A DNA stretch of 64,000 nt from Saccharopolyspora rosea (GCF_025643595.1 NZ_CP102826.1:2542001-2606000); one strand, 5' to 3'. Numbered from the stretch's first letter, positions 43,971 to 53,248 are shown. The notes: generated by a model from the letters alone, not told the origin. Numbers and translations: made by a program.

Positions 43971-45370
43971 CCCGCCACGTGCTGGTGGTCGGCGCCGGAC
44001 CCGCCGGGCTGGCGGCGGCCGAGGCGGCGTTGCGGGCGGGCGCCCCGGTGACCCTGCTCGACTCCGCGGACCAGCCCGGCGGGCAGTACCACCGGATGCT
44101 CCCCGAGGCGTACGCCGCGCGGGATCCGCAGCGCGTGCAGCACGGCTGGAACGCGTTCGACCGGCAGCGCCGCGCCGTGCTCGGGCATCCGCGGTGCACG
44201 TGGTGGCCGCGGACTTCGGTGTGGACGCTGGAGCAGCGCGACGCCGGGCCGCCCCGGGTGCACGTGCTGCGCGGGGGAGTGGACGGCGAGGGACGGCGGC
44301 GCGAGGTCGTCGAACCGGACGCGCTGGTGCTCGCCCCGGGGGCGCACGACCGGGTCCTGCCGTTCCCCGGCTGGGACCTGCCGGGCGTGTGCACCGCGGG
44401 CGCCGCGCAGGCGTTCGCCAAGGGCGAGCGGGTCGTCCTCGGCGACCGCGTGGTGGTCGCCGGGACGGGCCCGTTCCTGCTGCCGGTGGCCGCGTCGCTG
44501 ATGGAGGCGGGCTCGCACGTCGTCGAGGTGCTCGAAGCCAACCCGGTGTCCACAGTGGCCGGTGGTTGGGCCGGTCGGCCGTGGGAACTGCTCCCGCACG
44601 CGGCGAAAGCACGGGAACTCGCCGAACACGCGTGGGACCTGCTGCGCCACCGCACCCCGTACCGGACCGGCCGCGCGGTGGTGGCCGCGCGCGGCGACGG
44701 TCGGGTGGCCGAAGTCGTGACCGCGCGGCTGCGGCCCGACTGGTCGCCCGTCCCGGGAACGGAGCGCACCACGGCGGTGGACGCGGTGTGCGTCGGCCAC
44801 GGATTCGTCCCGCAGCTGGAGTTGTTCGTCTCGGCCGGGTGCGCGCTGCGCGACGGGTTCGTCGCGGTCGGCGCCGACCAGCGCACCAGCACCGACGGCG
44901 TGTTCGCGGCCGGGGAGGTCACCGGCATCGCCGGCGCCCCGGCCGCCCGCGCCGAGGGCGCCATCGCCGGCTGGTGCGCGGCCGGCGGCGATCCCGCCGC
45001 CCTGCGCTCCGAGCTGCGGCACCGGGACCGGGGACGCGCGTTCGCGCGGCGGTTGCTGCGGGCCCACCCCGTCGGACCCGGCTGGGTGCAGTGGCTGCAC
45101 CCGGACACCGTGGTGTGCCGCTGCGAGGAGACCACCTGCGGCGATCTCCGCAGGGCGCTGGCCGAACCGGGCGGCTCCGGTGCGCGGGCGGTCAAACTCG
45201 CCACCAGGGCGGGACTCGGACCGTGCCAGGCGCGGATGTGCGGCGGCGCGGTCGCCGAACTGGCCCGCAGGTCCGGTGGGCAAGAGGCGTTCGGGCACGC
45301 GAGACCGATCGCGCAGCCGGTCCGGTTGGGCGAACTGGCCTCGGCAACGGCGGAAGAGGAGGAGCGCTGA
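43967..45370 (+). CDS. Hydroxyproline dehydrogenase, NAD(P)/FAD and BFD-type iron-sulfur subunit
   Basis: The 467-residue protein has an N-terminal dinucleotide fold (VLVVGAGPAGLAAAEAAL, DQPGGQYHRM), a second one (VVVAGTGPFLLPVAASL), and a C-terminal BFD-type 2Fe-2S motif (VCRCEETTCGDL, GLGPCQARMCGG). This is the HcnB-like layout. Its role is to pass electrons from the catalytic subunit to an acceptor, probably the quinone pool. It overlaps both neighbours by 1-4 bases. Confidence 0.88.
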   Translation: MTRHVLVVGAGPAGLAAAEAALRAGAPVTLLDSADQPGGQYHRMLPEAYAARDPQRVQHGWNAFDRQRRAVLGHPRCTWWPRTSVWTLEQRDAGPPRVHVLRGGVDGEGRRREVVEPDALVLAPGAHDRVLPFPGWDLPGVCTAGAAQAFAKGERVVLGDRVVVAGTGPFLLPVAASLMEAGSHVVEVLEANPVSTVAGGWAGRPWELLPHAAKARELAEHAWDLLRHRTPYRTGRAVVAARGDGRVAEVVTARLRPDWSPVPGTERTTAVDAVCVGHGFVPQLELFVSAGCALRDGFVAVGADQRTSTDGVFAAGEVTGIAGAPAARAEGAIAGWCAAGGDPAALRSELRHRDRGRAFARRLLRAHPVGPGWVQWLHPDTVVCRCEETTCGDLRRALAEPGGSGARAVKLATRAGLGPCQARMCGGAVAELARRSGGQEAFGHARPIAQPVRLGELASATAEEEER

Positions 45371-46287
45371 TGGGCAACAACGTCGGGCTGGGCGGAGTCG
45401 TGGTCGCCACCGCACTGCCCTACACCGAGGACGCCGCCGCCCCGGCGGGGCTGGCGGTGGACTACGACCGCTACGCCGAGCACTGCCGGTGGTTGGTGGA
45501 CAACGGCTGCCGCGGGGTCGGGCCGAACGGCTCGCTGGGCGAGTACTCCTCGCTGACCGACGAGGAACGCCGCCGCACCGCCCGGACCGCCGTCGACGCG
45601 GTCGGATCCGACGGCGTGGTGATCGTCGGCGTGCACGGCGTCGGTGCGCACCAGGCCAAGCACTGGGCGGAACTCGCGGCCGAGGACGGCGCGCACGGCG
45701 TGCTGTGCCTGCCGCCGACGATGTACCGGGCCAACCGCGGGGAGATCCTCGCGCACTACGAGGCGGTGAACTCGGTCGGGCTGCCGATCATGGTCTACAA
45801 CAACCCGATCGACACCAAGGTCGACCTCACCCCCGACCTGCTCGCCGAGATCGCCCGGCTGGACAACGTGGTGGCGGTCAAGGAGTTCTCCGGCGACGTC
45901 CGCCGGGTGCTGCAGATCAAGGAACTGGCACCGGACCTGGAGGTCATCGGCGGCGCCGACGACGTCGTGCTGGAAAGCCTGCTGATGGGCGCCACGGGCT
46001 GGTTCGCCGGTTTCCCCAACGTGTTCCCGGCGGAGTCGGTGGAACTGTTCGAACTGGCGACCGCGGGCAAGCTCGCCGAGGCCCGCGCGCTGTACGAACC
46101 GCTGGTCGCGGCGTTCCGCTGGGACTCGCGCACCGAGTTCGTGCAGGCCATCAAGCTGGGCATGGAACAGGTCGGTCGCTACGGCGGTCCGTGCCGCCCG
46201 CCGCGCGGACCGCTGGTCGGCGAACACCGCGACCAGGTCCTGGCCGACATGCGCCGCGCGATCACCGCGCTCCGGGAGCGTGCGTGA
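45370..46287 (+). CDS. HypD-like 1-pyrroline-4-hydroxy-2-carboxylate deaminase (DHDPS superfamily)
   Basis: The 305-residue TIM barrel has the dihydrodipicolinate-synthase catalytic pair: Y143 in IMVYNNP and Schiff-base K171 in VVAVKEFSGD, 28 residues apart as in the family. In this operon it fits the deaminase that turns the dehydrogenase product into 2-oxoglutarate semialdehyde and ammonia. ATG overlaps the previous TGA by one base. Other DHDPS-family aldolases are possible on sequence alone; the assignment rests on context. Confidence 0.87.
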   Translation: MGNNVGLGGVVVATALPYTEDAAAPAGLAVDYDRYAEHCRWLVDNGCRGVGPNGSLGEYSSLTDEERRRTARTAVDAVGSDGVVIVGVHGVGAHQAKHWAELAAEDGAHGVLCLPPTMYRANRGEILAHYEAVNSVGLPIMVYNNPIDTKVDLTPDLLAEIARLDNVVAVKEFSGDVRRVLQIKELAPDLEVIGGADDVVLESLLMGATGWFAGFPNVFPAESVELFELATAGKLAEARALYEPLVAAFRWDSRTEFVQAIKLGMEQVGRYGGPCRPPRGPLVGEHRDQVLADMRRAITALRERA

Positions 46288-47288
46288 TGCGCTCGGTCCG
46301 CACGATCAGCGCGGTCGACTCCCACACCGAGGGGATGCCGACCAGGGTGGTGACCGGCGGTGTGGGGCCGGTCCCCGGCGACAGCATGGCGCAGCGGCGC
46401 CGGTACTTCATCGAGCACCTCGACGACCTGCGCCGGTTCCTGGTGGACGAACCGCGCGGACACCCGGCGATGAGCGGCGCGATCCTGCAACCGCCCACCC
46501 GTCCCGACGCCGACTGGGGCGTGCTCTACATCGAGGTCAGCGGTATGCTGCCGATGTGCGGGCACGGCACCATCGGGGTCGCCACGGTGCTGGTGGAAAC
46601 CGGGATGGTGCCCGTCACCGAACCGGAGACCGCGGTGCGGCTGGACACCCCAGCCGGGCTCGTCGAAGCGCGCGTGGCGGTCCGCGACGGCACGGCCGAA
46701 CGGGTCACCCTGCGCAACGTCGACTCGTTCGCGGTCGCACTCGACGCCGAAGTGCCGGTGCCGGGCCTGGGGCGGGTCCGCTACGACATGGCCTACGGCG
46801 GCAACTTCTACGCCATCGTCGAACTCGACGACCTCGGCCTGCCGTTCGACCGGTCCCGCAAGGACGAGATCCTCGACGCCGGACTGCGGATCATGGCTGC
46901 GGTCAACGAGCACGACCGGCCGCGGCATCCGGTGGACGAACTGGTCGCCGGGTGCAAGCACGTGCAGTTCGTCGCCCCGGACTCCACCGCGCGGCACTCG
47001 CGCAACGCGATGGCGATCCACCCCGGGTGGTTCGACCGTTCTCCGTGCGGCACCGGGACTTCCGCGCGGATGGCGCAGCTGCACGCGCGCGGCGAACTGG
47101 CCATCGGAGCGGAGTTCGTCAACGAGTCGTTCATCGGCACCCGGTTCACCGGTCGGCTCGTCGCGGAGACCAGCGTCGGCGGCGTGCCCGCGGTCGTGCC
47201 CGAGTTCTCCGGCCGCGCCTGGATCACGGGGACGGCGAACTACCTGCTGGATCCCGCGGATCCGTTCCCCGCCGGGTTCACCCTCTGA
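46287..47288 (+). CDS. 4-hydroxyproline 2-epimerase (proline racemase family)
   Basis: The 333-residue protein has both catalytic cysteines, C91 (PMCGHGTIG) and C254 (SPCGTGTSA), so it is an epimerase and not a hydroxyproline dehydratase, which lacks one of them. It would turn trans-4-hydroxy-L-proline into cis-4-hydroxy-D-proline, the first step of the pathway. The ATG overlaps the HypD-like stop by one base. Confidence 0.92.
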   Translation: MRSVRTISAVDSHTEGMPTRVVTGGVGPVPGDSMAQRRRYFIEHLDDLRRFLVDEPRGHPAMSGAILQPPTRPDADWGVLYIEVSGMLPMCGHGTIGVATVLVETGMVPVTEPETAVRLDTPAGLVEARVAVRDGTAERVTLRNVDSFAVALDAEVPVPGLGRVRYDMAYGGNFYAIVELDDLGLPFDRSRKDEILDAGLRIMAAVNEHDRPRHPVDELVAGCKHVQFVAPDSTARHSRNAMAIHPGWFDRSPCGTGTSARMAQLHARGELAIGAEFVNESFIGTRFTGRLVAETSVGGVPAVVPEFSGRAWITGTANYLLDPADPFPAGFTL

Positions 47289-47336
47289 ACCCGGCCGCTG
47301 CCAGCTGTTCCTCCCAACTCACCGGAAGGGGCCGAC

Positions 47337-48788
47337 ATGTCCCTGATCAACCGGGTGGACGACGCCGGAACGAGCAGGAGACGGCTGTTCTCCCGCTCCG
47401 GGATGTTCCGGCTGAAACCGATCGGTTCCGACGAACCCGAGCACGGCGGTTTCCAGCGCAGCATGGGCCTGTGGCAACTGGTCGCGCTCAGCCTCGGCGG
47501 CCTGGTCGGCGCCGGGGTGTTCTCCCTCGCGGGCGTCGTAGCCCACGACCACGCCGGGCCCGGGGTCCTGCTGTCGTTCCTCATCGCCATCGTCGCCAGC
47601 GCGGCCGCCGCGCTGTGCTACGCCGAATTCGCCGGAATGGTCCCGGGATCCGGCTCCGCCTACACCTACCTCTACGCCTCGCTCGGCGAGGTGGTCGGCT
47701 GGGCGGTCGGCTGGGACCTGCTGCTGGAGTACACCGCGATCGTCGCGGTGGTGGCGATCTCGGTGTCCGGCTACTTCGCCTACCTCCTGGAGCAGGTCGG
47801 GCTGCACCTGCCCGCCTGGTCGCTGGGCGCTTCGGGCACCGGTGCCGGGCACCGGGTCGACCTGTTCGCGGCACTGCTGTGCCTGCTGCTGGCGTTCGTG
47901 CTGTCCCGGGGCACCCGGGAGTCGGCGCGGTTCGAGACGGTCTTGGTGGTGCTGAAGATCGTCATCGTCGGCGTCGTCGTGGTGGCCGGCGCCTTCCACC
48001 TCGCGGCGGGCAACTACAGCCCGTTCCTGCCTTTCGGGCTCGGCGGGGCGGTCACCGGTGCGGCGACGGTGTTCTTCGCCGTGTACGGCTACGACGCGAT
48101 GAGCGCGGCCGCCGAGGAGAGCAAGCAGGCGAAGACGTTGCTGCCCAAGGCGATCGTGGTGTCGCTGGGCATCGCCGCCGTCATCTACCTGCTGGTGTGC
48201 CTGGTGCTGGTCGGCATGCAGGACTACCGCGACATCGACACCGCGAGCCCGTTCTCCAGCGCGCTGGCCTCGGTGGGCCTGGCCGGACTGGGCACGGTGG
48301 TCGCGGTCGGCGGCATCCTCGGCATCACGACGTCGGCGTTCGCGAACATGCTCGCGGTGTCGCGGGTGTGGTTCGCGATGAGCCGCGACGGCCTGCTGCC
48401 GGCCTACTTCGCCCGCAACCACCCGAAGCGGCAGGTGCCGACCAGGGTCATCTGGCCCGTCGGCGTCGGTTCGGCGCTGATCGCCGGGTTCCTGCCGATC
48501 GGGGAAGCGGCGGAGCTGACCAACATCGGTATCCTGGCCGCGTTCGTGCTGGTGGCCGTGTCGGTGGTGGTGCTGCGCCGGACCCGGCCGGACCAGCCCC
48601 GGACGTTCCGCACCCCGCTGGTGCCGCTGGTCCCCGCGATCGGGGTGGTCTTCTCGCTGTGGCTGATCACCAACCTGGAGCCGGTGACCTGGCTGCGCTT
48701 CGGCGGCTGGATGGTCCTCGGGCTGGTGGTCTACTTCCTGTTCGGCTACCGGCGTTCCGCGGAACGCGCGAAGGCGCGCGTGCGATGA
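47337..48788 (+). CDS. APC family permease, cationic/amino acid transporter type
   Basis: The 483-residue protein has about 12 membrane helices. It opens with GFQRSMGLWQLVALSLGGLVGAGVFSLAG and has the FFAVYGYDAMSAAAEESK helix 6 motif of the CAT group. It follows the epimerase by 48 bases with GGAAGGGG before the ATG, so it probably imports hydroxyproline. After its stop, an ATG-coupled frame begins at 48785 but loses protein-like character after about 20 codons; 48789-49062 holds nothing else I recognise. Confidence 0.9.
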   Translation: MSLINRVDDAGTSRRRLFSRSGMFRLKPIGSDEPEHGGFQRSMGLWQLVALSLGGLVGAGVFSLAGVVAHDHAGPGVLLSFLIAIVASAAAALCYAEFAGMVPGSGSAYTYLYASLGEVVGWAVGWDLLLEYTAIVAVVAISVSGYFAYLLEQVGLHLPAWSLGASGTGAGHRVDLFAALLCLLLAFVLSRGTRESARFETVLVVLKIVIVGVVVVAGAFHLAAGNYSPFLPFGLGGAVTGAATVFFAVYGYDAMSAAAEESKQAKTLLPKAIVVSLGIAAVIYLLVCLVLVGMQDYRDIDTASPFSSALASVGLAGLGTVVAVGGILGITTSAFANMLAVSRVWFAMSRDGLLPAYFARNHPKRQVPTRVIWPVGVGSALIAGFLPIGEAAELTNIGILAAFVLVAVSVVVLRRTRPDQPRTFRTPLVPLVPAIGVVFSLWLITNLEPVTWLRFGGWMVLGLVVYFLFGYRRSAERAKARVR

Positions 48789-49062
48789 ACGGCGCGGGGG
48801 ACACCCGCCGGACGAGCGTCTACATCGGACTCGGAGGGCCGCGGTGGCGGGTTCGTCGTGGCAGCGGGCGGGATGTTCGAGATCACCCCGCGGAAAGCGG
48901 TGCGCGGGCGGGAGCTCTGCACCGCTGGGATGGTGTGCGCGCCGCAGCCCCCGCCCGCTCGCGTTCACAGGTTCCCGCTGCGAGCGTCCTCCCCGATGTT
49001 CACGGCAGCACGGTGTTTCACCGGCCGTGCGCGCACGGGAGTGCTCGCCGGAACCTGTTGGC

Positions 49063-49293
49063 TCACTTGTAGGTGATGACCGCGTACTCGCCGTCCGCCC
49101 TGGGCTCGCACTGGCCACCGATGAAGCCGGGGTCCTTGGAGTGGTCCATCAGAGCCTGGCCGCACTGGTCCTGGTTGGCGAACGGCCCGTAAGCCACGTC
49201 GTGCGCGGCGAGCGCGGTACCGGCGCCCAGCAGGGCAACAGTGGCGCCGCTGGCGCAGAAAGTCAGTGCGGCAACGCTCTTGCGAACTCGCAT
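49063..49293 (-). CDS. Small secreted protein
   Basis: The 76-residue product has a clear Sec signal peptide (MRVRKSVAALTFCASG, then ALLGAGTALA with cleavage after ALA). The mature chain of about 45 residues has two cysteines (DQCGQAL, GGQCEP), probably forming a disulfide. AAGGTG lies before the ATG. No family is recognised; similar small exported proteins are common in actinomycetes. Confidence 0.72.
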   Translation of the reverse strand: MRVRKSVAALTFCASGATVALLGAGTALAAHDVAYGPFANQDQCGQALMDHSKDPGFIGGQCEPRADGEYAVITYK

Positions 49294-49638
49294 GAAAAAC
49301 ACCTTATGACTTGGATTCGGATTCAACTGACGACCGATGTCGTCGCAGCAGACGCTACGCAGGAGCGGGCACCTGCGACCGACCGATCACCGAGCGCGGA
49401 GGGAAACCCCTCGTTGACTTCCCGGTGAACGGCACCAGAGGGGCGCAAACGGACCGTCGCACCAGCGATCTGGGGGTGCGACGAACCGGATCCGGCGGTC
49501 ACGCGTCGTCTGCCCGGCCCCGCCCCCGAACTCCCCGGGGCCGTGCGACGGGGAGGGCCACGGAGCTGGCGAACGAACGGCCGTTGATCGATTTTCCGGT
49601 TCGCTGCCGGGTTTTCCGCCGGACTGGGGCGCCGCCGC
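49294..49638. other. Gene-free stretch
   Basis: About 345 bases with G+C-rich unstructured sequence upstream of the small secreted protein, whose promoter should lie in the first 100 bases. No frame, clear palindrome or RNA gene was recognised. Confidence 0.4.
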
Positions 49639-50124
49639 TCAGGGGTGCGAGGTCGTCGCCGGGGCGGGCAGGCGGCCGAGCGTGGTGGCGAGGTCGTCCA
49701 GGCTCGTGTTGATCGTGCGGAGATCGGCCGCGCACCGGTTCGGGTCCGAGGTCTGGGCGTCGCACCGCTGGGCGGTGAAGTCGGCCGTGGTGTTCACGAT
49801 GGTCGTGGCCAGGGGGTTCACGTGCTCGGCGACCGCGGGCTGGTCCGAGACATCCCCTCGCGCGGCGAGGCCGACGTTGCGCAGCTGGGTCATGTAGCGG
49901 CCCGCGCAGTCGCGGTAGACGGTGTGGGGCTCGCGGGTGTAGCAGGGGTCGTGCCGGATCAGGGTGATCTTGGTCTGCAGGTCGGCCAGCGACGTGCTCA
50001 CACCGTGCCGCTGCTGGGACCCCGTCTCGCCGAACTCCCGACCGCACCCGGCGGCCAGCAGCACCAGCACCACGGCGAGCACCCGACCACCGAGCCGCAC
50101 GGCGTTCCTGGCGCGCTGAGTCAT
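49639..50124 (-). CDS. Putative lipoprotein
   Basis: The product of about 161 residues has a lipoprotein signal (VLAVVLVLLAAGC-G) and a helical mature domain with four cysteines (PCYTREPHTVYRDC, QRCDAQTSDPNRC) that may form two disulfides. GGAGG sits 5 bases before ATG 50124; ATG 50127 is in the same frame. No family is recognised. Confidence 0.75.
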   Translation of the reverse strand: MTQRARNAVRLGGRVLAVVLVLLAAGCGREFGETGSQQRHGVSTSLADLQTKITLIRHDPCYTREPHTVYRDCAGRYMTQLRNVGLAARGDVSDQPAVAEHVNPLATTIVNTTADFTAQRCDAQTSDPNRCAADLRTINTSLDDLATTLGRLPAPATTSHP

Positions 50125-50256
50125 CATGCCCTCCCGCCAGCACCGTACCCGTCCCGGTGCGGACGCGAGCGGAGGGGACCGGTCGTCCCGGAGTGGGAGG
50201 CGGCGCCCGGTGCGGGTATCCCGATGGGGACCGAGCGCGTGGAGGGGAGGGCGACG

Positions 50257-50730
50257 ATGACCACGTCCACCGAGAGCCAGGAGAGGGTGCGTCCGCGCCT
50301 GCTCAGCACCACGGCACCAGCGGCGGTGGTGCTGATCCGCATCGTGGTGGGCGCGATCTTCCTGTCCGAGGGCATCCAGAAGTTCCTGTTCCCGGCCAAG
50401 CTGGGGCCCGGACGTTTCGCGACCCAGACGCCGCTGCCCGACCCGGCGGCGTGGGCCTACCTCGACGGCGCGTTCGAGATCGGCTGCGGCGTGCTGATCA
50501 TCCTGGGGCTGCTGACCAGGCTCGCGACCATCCCGATGATCATCGACATGGTGGGTGCGGAGGTGTTCACCAAGGTCCCGGTGCTGATCCACCACGGGTT
50601 CTGGCAGTACGCCAGCGACGCCCGCGCCGAGCTGAGCCAGTTCTTCGGCCTGGTCTTCCTGCTCATCGTCGGCGGCGGGGCGTGGTCGTTGGACGCGCTG
50701 CTGACGTCCCGGGCGGCCCGGCGCCGCTGA
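50257..50730 (+). CDS. DoxX family membrane protein
   Basis: The 157-residue protein has four membrane segments and the DoxX pattern: RIVVGAIFLSEGIQKFLFP, then FEIGCGVLIILGLLTRLA and IIDMVGAEVFTKV. DoxX-like proteins are linked to redox or thiol stress but their mechanism is mostly unknown. GGAGGGGAGGG precedes the ATG. It is divergent from the putative lipoprotein. Confidence 0.87.
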   Translation: MTTSTESQERVRPRLLSTTAPAAVVLIRIVVGAIFLSEGIQKFLFPAKLGPGRFATQTPLPDPAAWAYLDGAFEIGCGVLIILGLLTRLATIPMIIDMVGAEVFTKVPVLIHHGFWQYASDARAELSQFFGLVFLLIVGGGAWSLDALLTSRAARRR

Positions 50731-50744
50731 CGTAGCCTGTCCGC

Positions 50745-51251
50745 ATGTCCCGCGGCATCGAGTACCGCAGCTCCTTCGGCTGGTCCGCCGAGCAGGTGTT
50801 CGAGGTCCTGGTGGACCGCGACTACCTGGAAGAACGACTCCGCGCGCTCGGCGGCGACAACGAACTGGTCGAACACGCGGTGACCGAGAGCGGCGCGCGC
50901 TTCCGGATCAACCAGGCGGTGCGCGCCGAGGTCATCCCGTCGATCGCGCGCCCGATCGTCGGCGGGCGCCTGGTGATCGCTCGGCGCGAGGAGTGGCACC
51001 GCCAGGACGACGGGAGCTTCGCGGGCACCGTGACGGCGGGTGCCGCGGTGGTGCCGAACGCGATCACGGCCGCGCAGCGGTTGCGCGACCTGCCGTCGGA
51101 GGAACGCGCCTGCGAACACGTCGTGGAGGGCGACGTCCGGGTCGACGTCCCGTTCGTCGGGGGCAAGTTGGAAGACCTCTTCGCCGGGGAAGTGCGCGGG
51201 CTGCTCGACAGCGAGCACCGGTTCACCGTCGACTGGCTCTCCCGGCGCTGA
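50745..51251 (+). CDS. DUF2505 family protein
   Basis: The 168-residue protein has the DUF2505 pattern of an SRPBCC-like lipid or ligand-binding fold: YRSSFGWSAEQVFEVLVDRDYLEERL at the start, a VTAGAAVVPNAITAAQRL-type strand, and VDVPFVGGKLEDLFAGEVRGLL near the end. It starts 14 bases after DoxX. The function of the family is unknown; it is common in mycolic-acid and related actinomycetes. Confidence 0.85.
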   Translation: MSRGIEYRSSFGWSAEQVFEVLVDRDYLEERLRALGGDNELVEHAVTESGARFRINQAVRAEVIPSIARPIVGGRLVIARREEWHRQDDGSFAGTVTAGAAVVPNAITAAQRLRDLPSEERACEHVVEGDVRVDVPFVGGKLEDLFAGEVRGLLDSEHRFTVDWLSRR

Positions 51252-51294
51252 CGACCACCGCCACAGTCCTCAGAGGACGTCAGGACTCGCCAGA

Positions 51295-51430
51295 GCACGT
51301 TGTGCGAGGCGGTGCCGGTGGCCCAACCCCAGCGGCGGTGCCGGTTGCGAGACCGCTCACCGAAAGAGAAGGCGGCTGGCGCCGCTTGCCACGCCTGTTC
51401 CGGGAGCAGGTTTCACAGACGGGCACTCAG
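51295..51430 (+). repeat. Interspersed noncoding repeat, copy B (short form)
   Basis: The block 51331-51410 aligns with 11911-11990 of copy A without gaps at about 85% identity. The preceding segment (GTTGTGCGAGGCGGTGCCGG) matches the beginning of copy A, so copy B lacks about 130 internal bases. The hairpin is kept (GCGGC-TGGC-GCCGC), with one pair changed to G-T. Like copy A, it lies between convergent genes. Confidence 0.65.
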
Positions 51431-51499
51431 CGGTCGACACACCTCCCGGGCCGCTCGCGTGCGCCGATCCGGACCCCGCTCTTCGCGTCACGTGCCGGT

Positions 51500-52135
51500 T
51501 CACCGGGGCGGCCCGAGTCGTTGCAGCGCCTCGGCGGCGACGTCGTGGGCGGTCCTCTCCAGTTCTTCGGGCGGTCTCCGGACGTCGCTGCCGTCGTCGT
51601 GGGAGCCCATGCCCTGGTAGGAGATCGTGATTTCGGCGTTGGCTTCGCGGAAGTAGAACACGGCCCGTTGGAGCCCGAGGCGTTCGTGGTAGAGCTGCCC
51701 CGACTGGTCGCCCAACCCCAGGCCGGGGGGAGGTGCCTGCATCCGCTTGTCGCGGAACTGCAGGTCGGTGCCGGTTTTCGCGAGCCCCGCATCAGGCGAG
51801 CCGTCCTGCCGAAGGTTGAGCGCGACGTCCACCCTGAGGACGACCGATGCCGTCCTGCCCCACTCGGGAGCGGCAGCAAACCCGATGTTGCGCCATTCGC
51901 AAGCTTGGGAACCGATGCCGCTGCCGGCGTCGCGGTCCGGCGGCTGGTAGCCGCTGCGCTGAGGTTCGGTGGAGCCGACCAGCCGGACGGCGGTCTCCGG
52001 TCGGACGAGAGCGCACGGATCGGGCGGCGGCTCGCGGTACCCCGGAGCAGGGGGCGGTGCAGCGGCGCAGGAAACGAGTGTGCACGCGGCAGCCACTCCT
52101 GCTGCTATCCGAACCGCGTTGGTCAGCTCCGACAC
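51500..52135 (-). CDS. DUF3558-type lipoprotein
   Basis: The 211-residue protein has a lipoprotein signal with the cysteine at residue 23 (CTLVSC-AAA), a proline-rich linker, then a DUF3558-like domain: DPCALVRPETAVRLVG, SQACEWRNIG and YFREANAEITISY. Such lipoproteins face the outside of the membrane and have no known activity. It lies downstream of the second WXG/YbaB cluster in the same direction, 43 bases after the YbaB stop, as often seen in Pseudonocardiaceae. Confidence 0.8.
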   Translation of the reverse strand: MSELTNAVRIAAGVAAACTLVSCAAAPPPAPGYREPPPDPCALVRPETAVRLVGSTEPQRSGYQPPDRDAGSGIGSQACEWRNIGFAAAPEWGRTASVVLRVDVALNLRQDGSPDAGLAKTGTDLQFRDKRMQAPPPGLGLGDQSGQLYHERLGLQRAVFYFREANAEITISYQGMGSHDDGSDVRRPPEELERTAHDVAAEALQRLGPPR

Positions 52136-52178
52136 CGCACGTCCTCTCGTTCCGGGCGACTGACGAGTCCAGGGCGAG

Positions 52179-52535
52179 CTACTGCAGGAAGCTGTCGGGT
52201 TCCTCGAAGAACTCGTCCTCGTTCACCTCGTCGGAGCGGGTTTCGACGCGATCGCCGGTCTGCTCGAAATCCAGCTCCTCCGCGGCCCGCCGCGCGGCGG
52301 CGTTCGCGGCCCGGAGTTCGTCCGCCAGGTGGGTCTCGTTGCAGTCCCCGCACGTACCGGGTTCTATCCGGACCCGCTCCAGCCGTCCCAGGGAATCCAC
52401 CCACACCGTGACGGCGCCGGAAGGAGAGGTACCTCTGAACGCACCGTCGATGACCGCCCGTGGATCCTGCCGGGCCTTCTCCAGGGTTCGGCCGAGCCGC
52501 TGCATCGATTCCTCGATGCGGTGCTGTGCGTCCAT
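52179..52535 (-). CDS. YbaB/EbfC-like protein
   Basis: The 118-residue protein has a YbaB layout: a first amphipathic helix (MDAQHRIEESMQRLGRTLEK), a two-stranded sheet (SGAVTVWVDSLGRLERVRIE), then a long helix (ADELRAANAAARRAAEELDF) and an acidic tail. AAGGAG lies just before ATG 52535. In this context, next to a WXG-domain gene, such proteins are thought to accompany type VII secretion substrates; DNA binding is possible but unproven. Confidence 0.78.
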   Translation of the reverse strand: MDAQHRIEESMQRLGRTLEKARQDPRAVIDGAFRGTSPSGAVTVWVDSLGRLERVRIEPGTCGDCNETHLADELRAANAAARRAAEELDFEQTGDRVETRSDEVNEDEFFEEPDSFLQ

Positions 52536-52552
52536 TTCTCCTTCTTCCCGAC

Positions 52553-53209
52553 TCACTTCAGGACCCCCAGCAGTTCGGTGCACTCCCGAACCACCCCGTC
52601 GACCGCCGTCTGCCTTTGCTCGACGCCCTTCATGATGGCGTTGGCCAGTCCGATGACGCTGAATATGGCGGTGAGGATCGCGGCGATGAGTGCCGCGATC
52701 TTGGTGACGGTGATGTCCGGGAAGATGGCCAGGCTGCCCGCGACACCGGCGAGTGCCGAGATGACCCCACCGAACCCGGCTATTGTCGTGATGGTCTCCG
52801 TGATCGTCGTTTCCAGTGCTTTCGCGAGCTGTTCAAGCGCCTTCGACATCTCTTCAGCGGGGCTGACGAGCTTGTGGATCGCATCCTTGAGGGAGTCGAG
52901 TTGTGTTCTGAACGCGATGAAATCCTGCCCGTCCCAGCCTTCGGAGATGTAGGACCCGACGGAGTCGATCGCCAACGCAGCACTCTCGGCGGCATGCCTG
53001 AGGCTTCCTTCTCGATCAGGGTTTCCCCATTTTTCGTCGGCCACCTTCCTGATCTCCTGAATGTCGATCTCCCGGATGGCCACGAGCTGTCCGGTGATCG
53101 GGTTGATCCGCTGGCCCGGGCCGGGTTCGGGGAGGACGCGAACCACGTTGTCGAGATCTCCCGTCACTTTCCAGAAGTCGCCGGAGACGTGGTCGAGGGG
53201 GTTTCGCAT
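52553..53209 (-). CDS. WXG-domain type VII secretion substrate-like protein
   Basis: The 218-residue protein has a helical N-terminal half with a W-x-G turn (ISEGWDGQDFIAFRTQLDSL, near residues 97-115). A strongly hydrophobic C-terminal half follows (TTIAGFGGVISALAGVAGSL and IAALIAAILTAIFSVIGLANAI). GCGGAG sits 5 bases before ATG 53209. It lies between the small helical protein upstream and the YbaB-like gene downstream, forming a substrate-type cluster without ESX machinery in the window. Confidence 0.7.
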   Translation of the reverse strand: MRNPLDHVSGDFWKVTGDLDNVVRVLPEPGPGQRINPITGQLVAIREIDIQEIRKVADEKWGNPDREGSLRHAAESAALAIDSVGSYISEGWDGQDFIAFRTQLDSLKDAIHKLVSPAEEMSKALEQLAKALETTITETITTIAGFGGVISALAGVAGSLAIFPDITVTKIAALIAAILTAIFSVIGLANAIMKGVEQRQTAVDGVVRECTELLGVLK

Positions 53210-53248
53210 GTCAACTCCGCGCATGGCGTTTCGGTGAATACGAATTGG

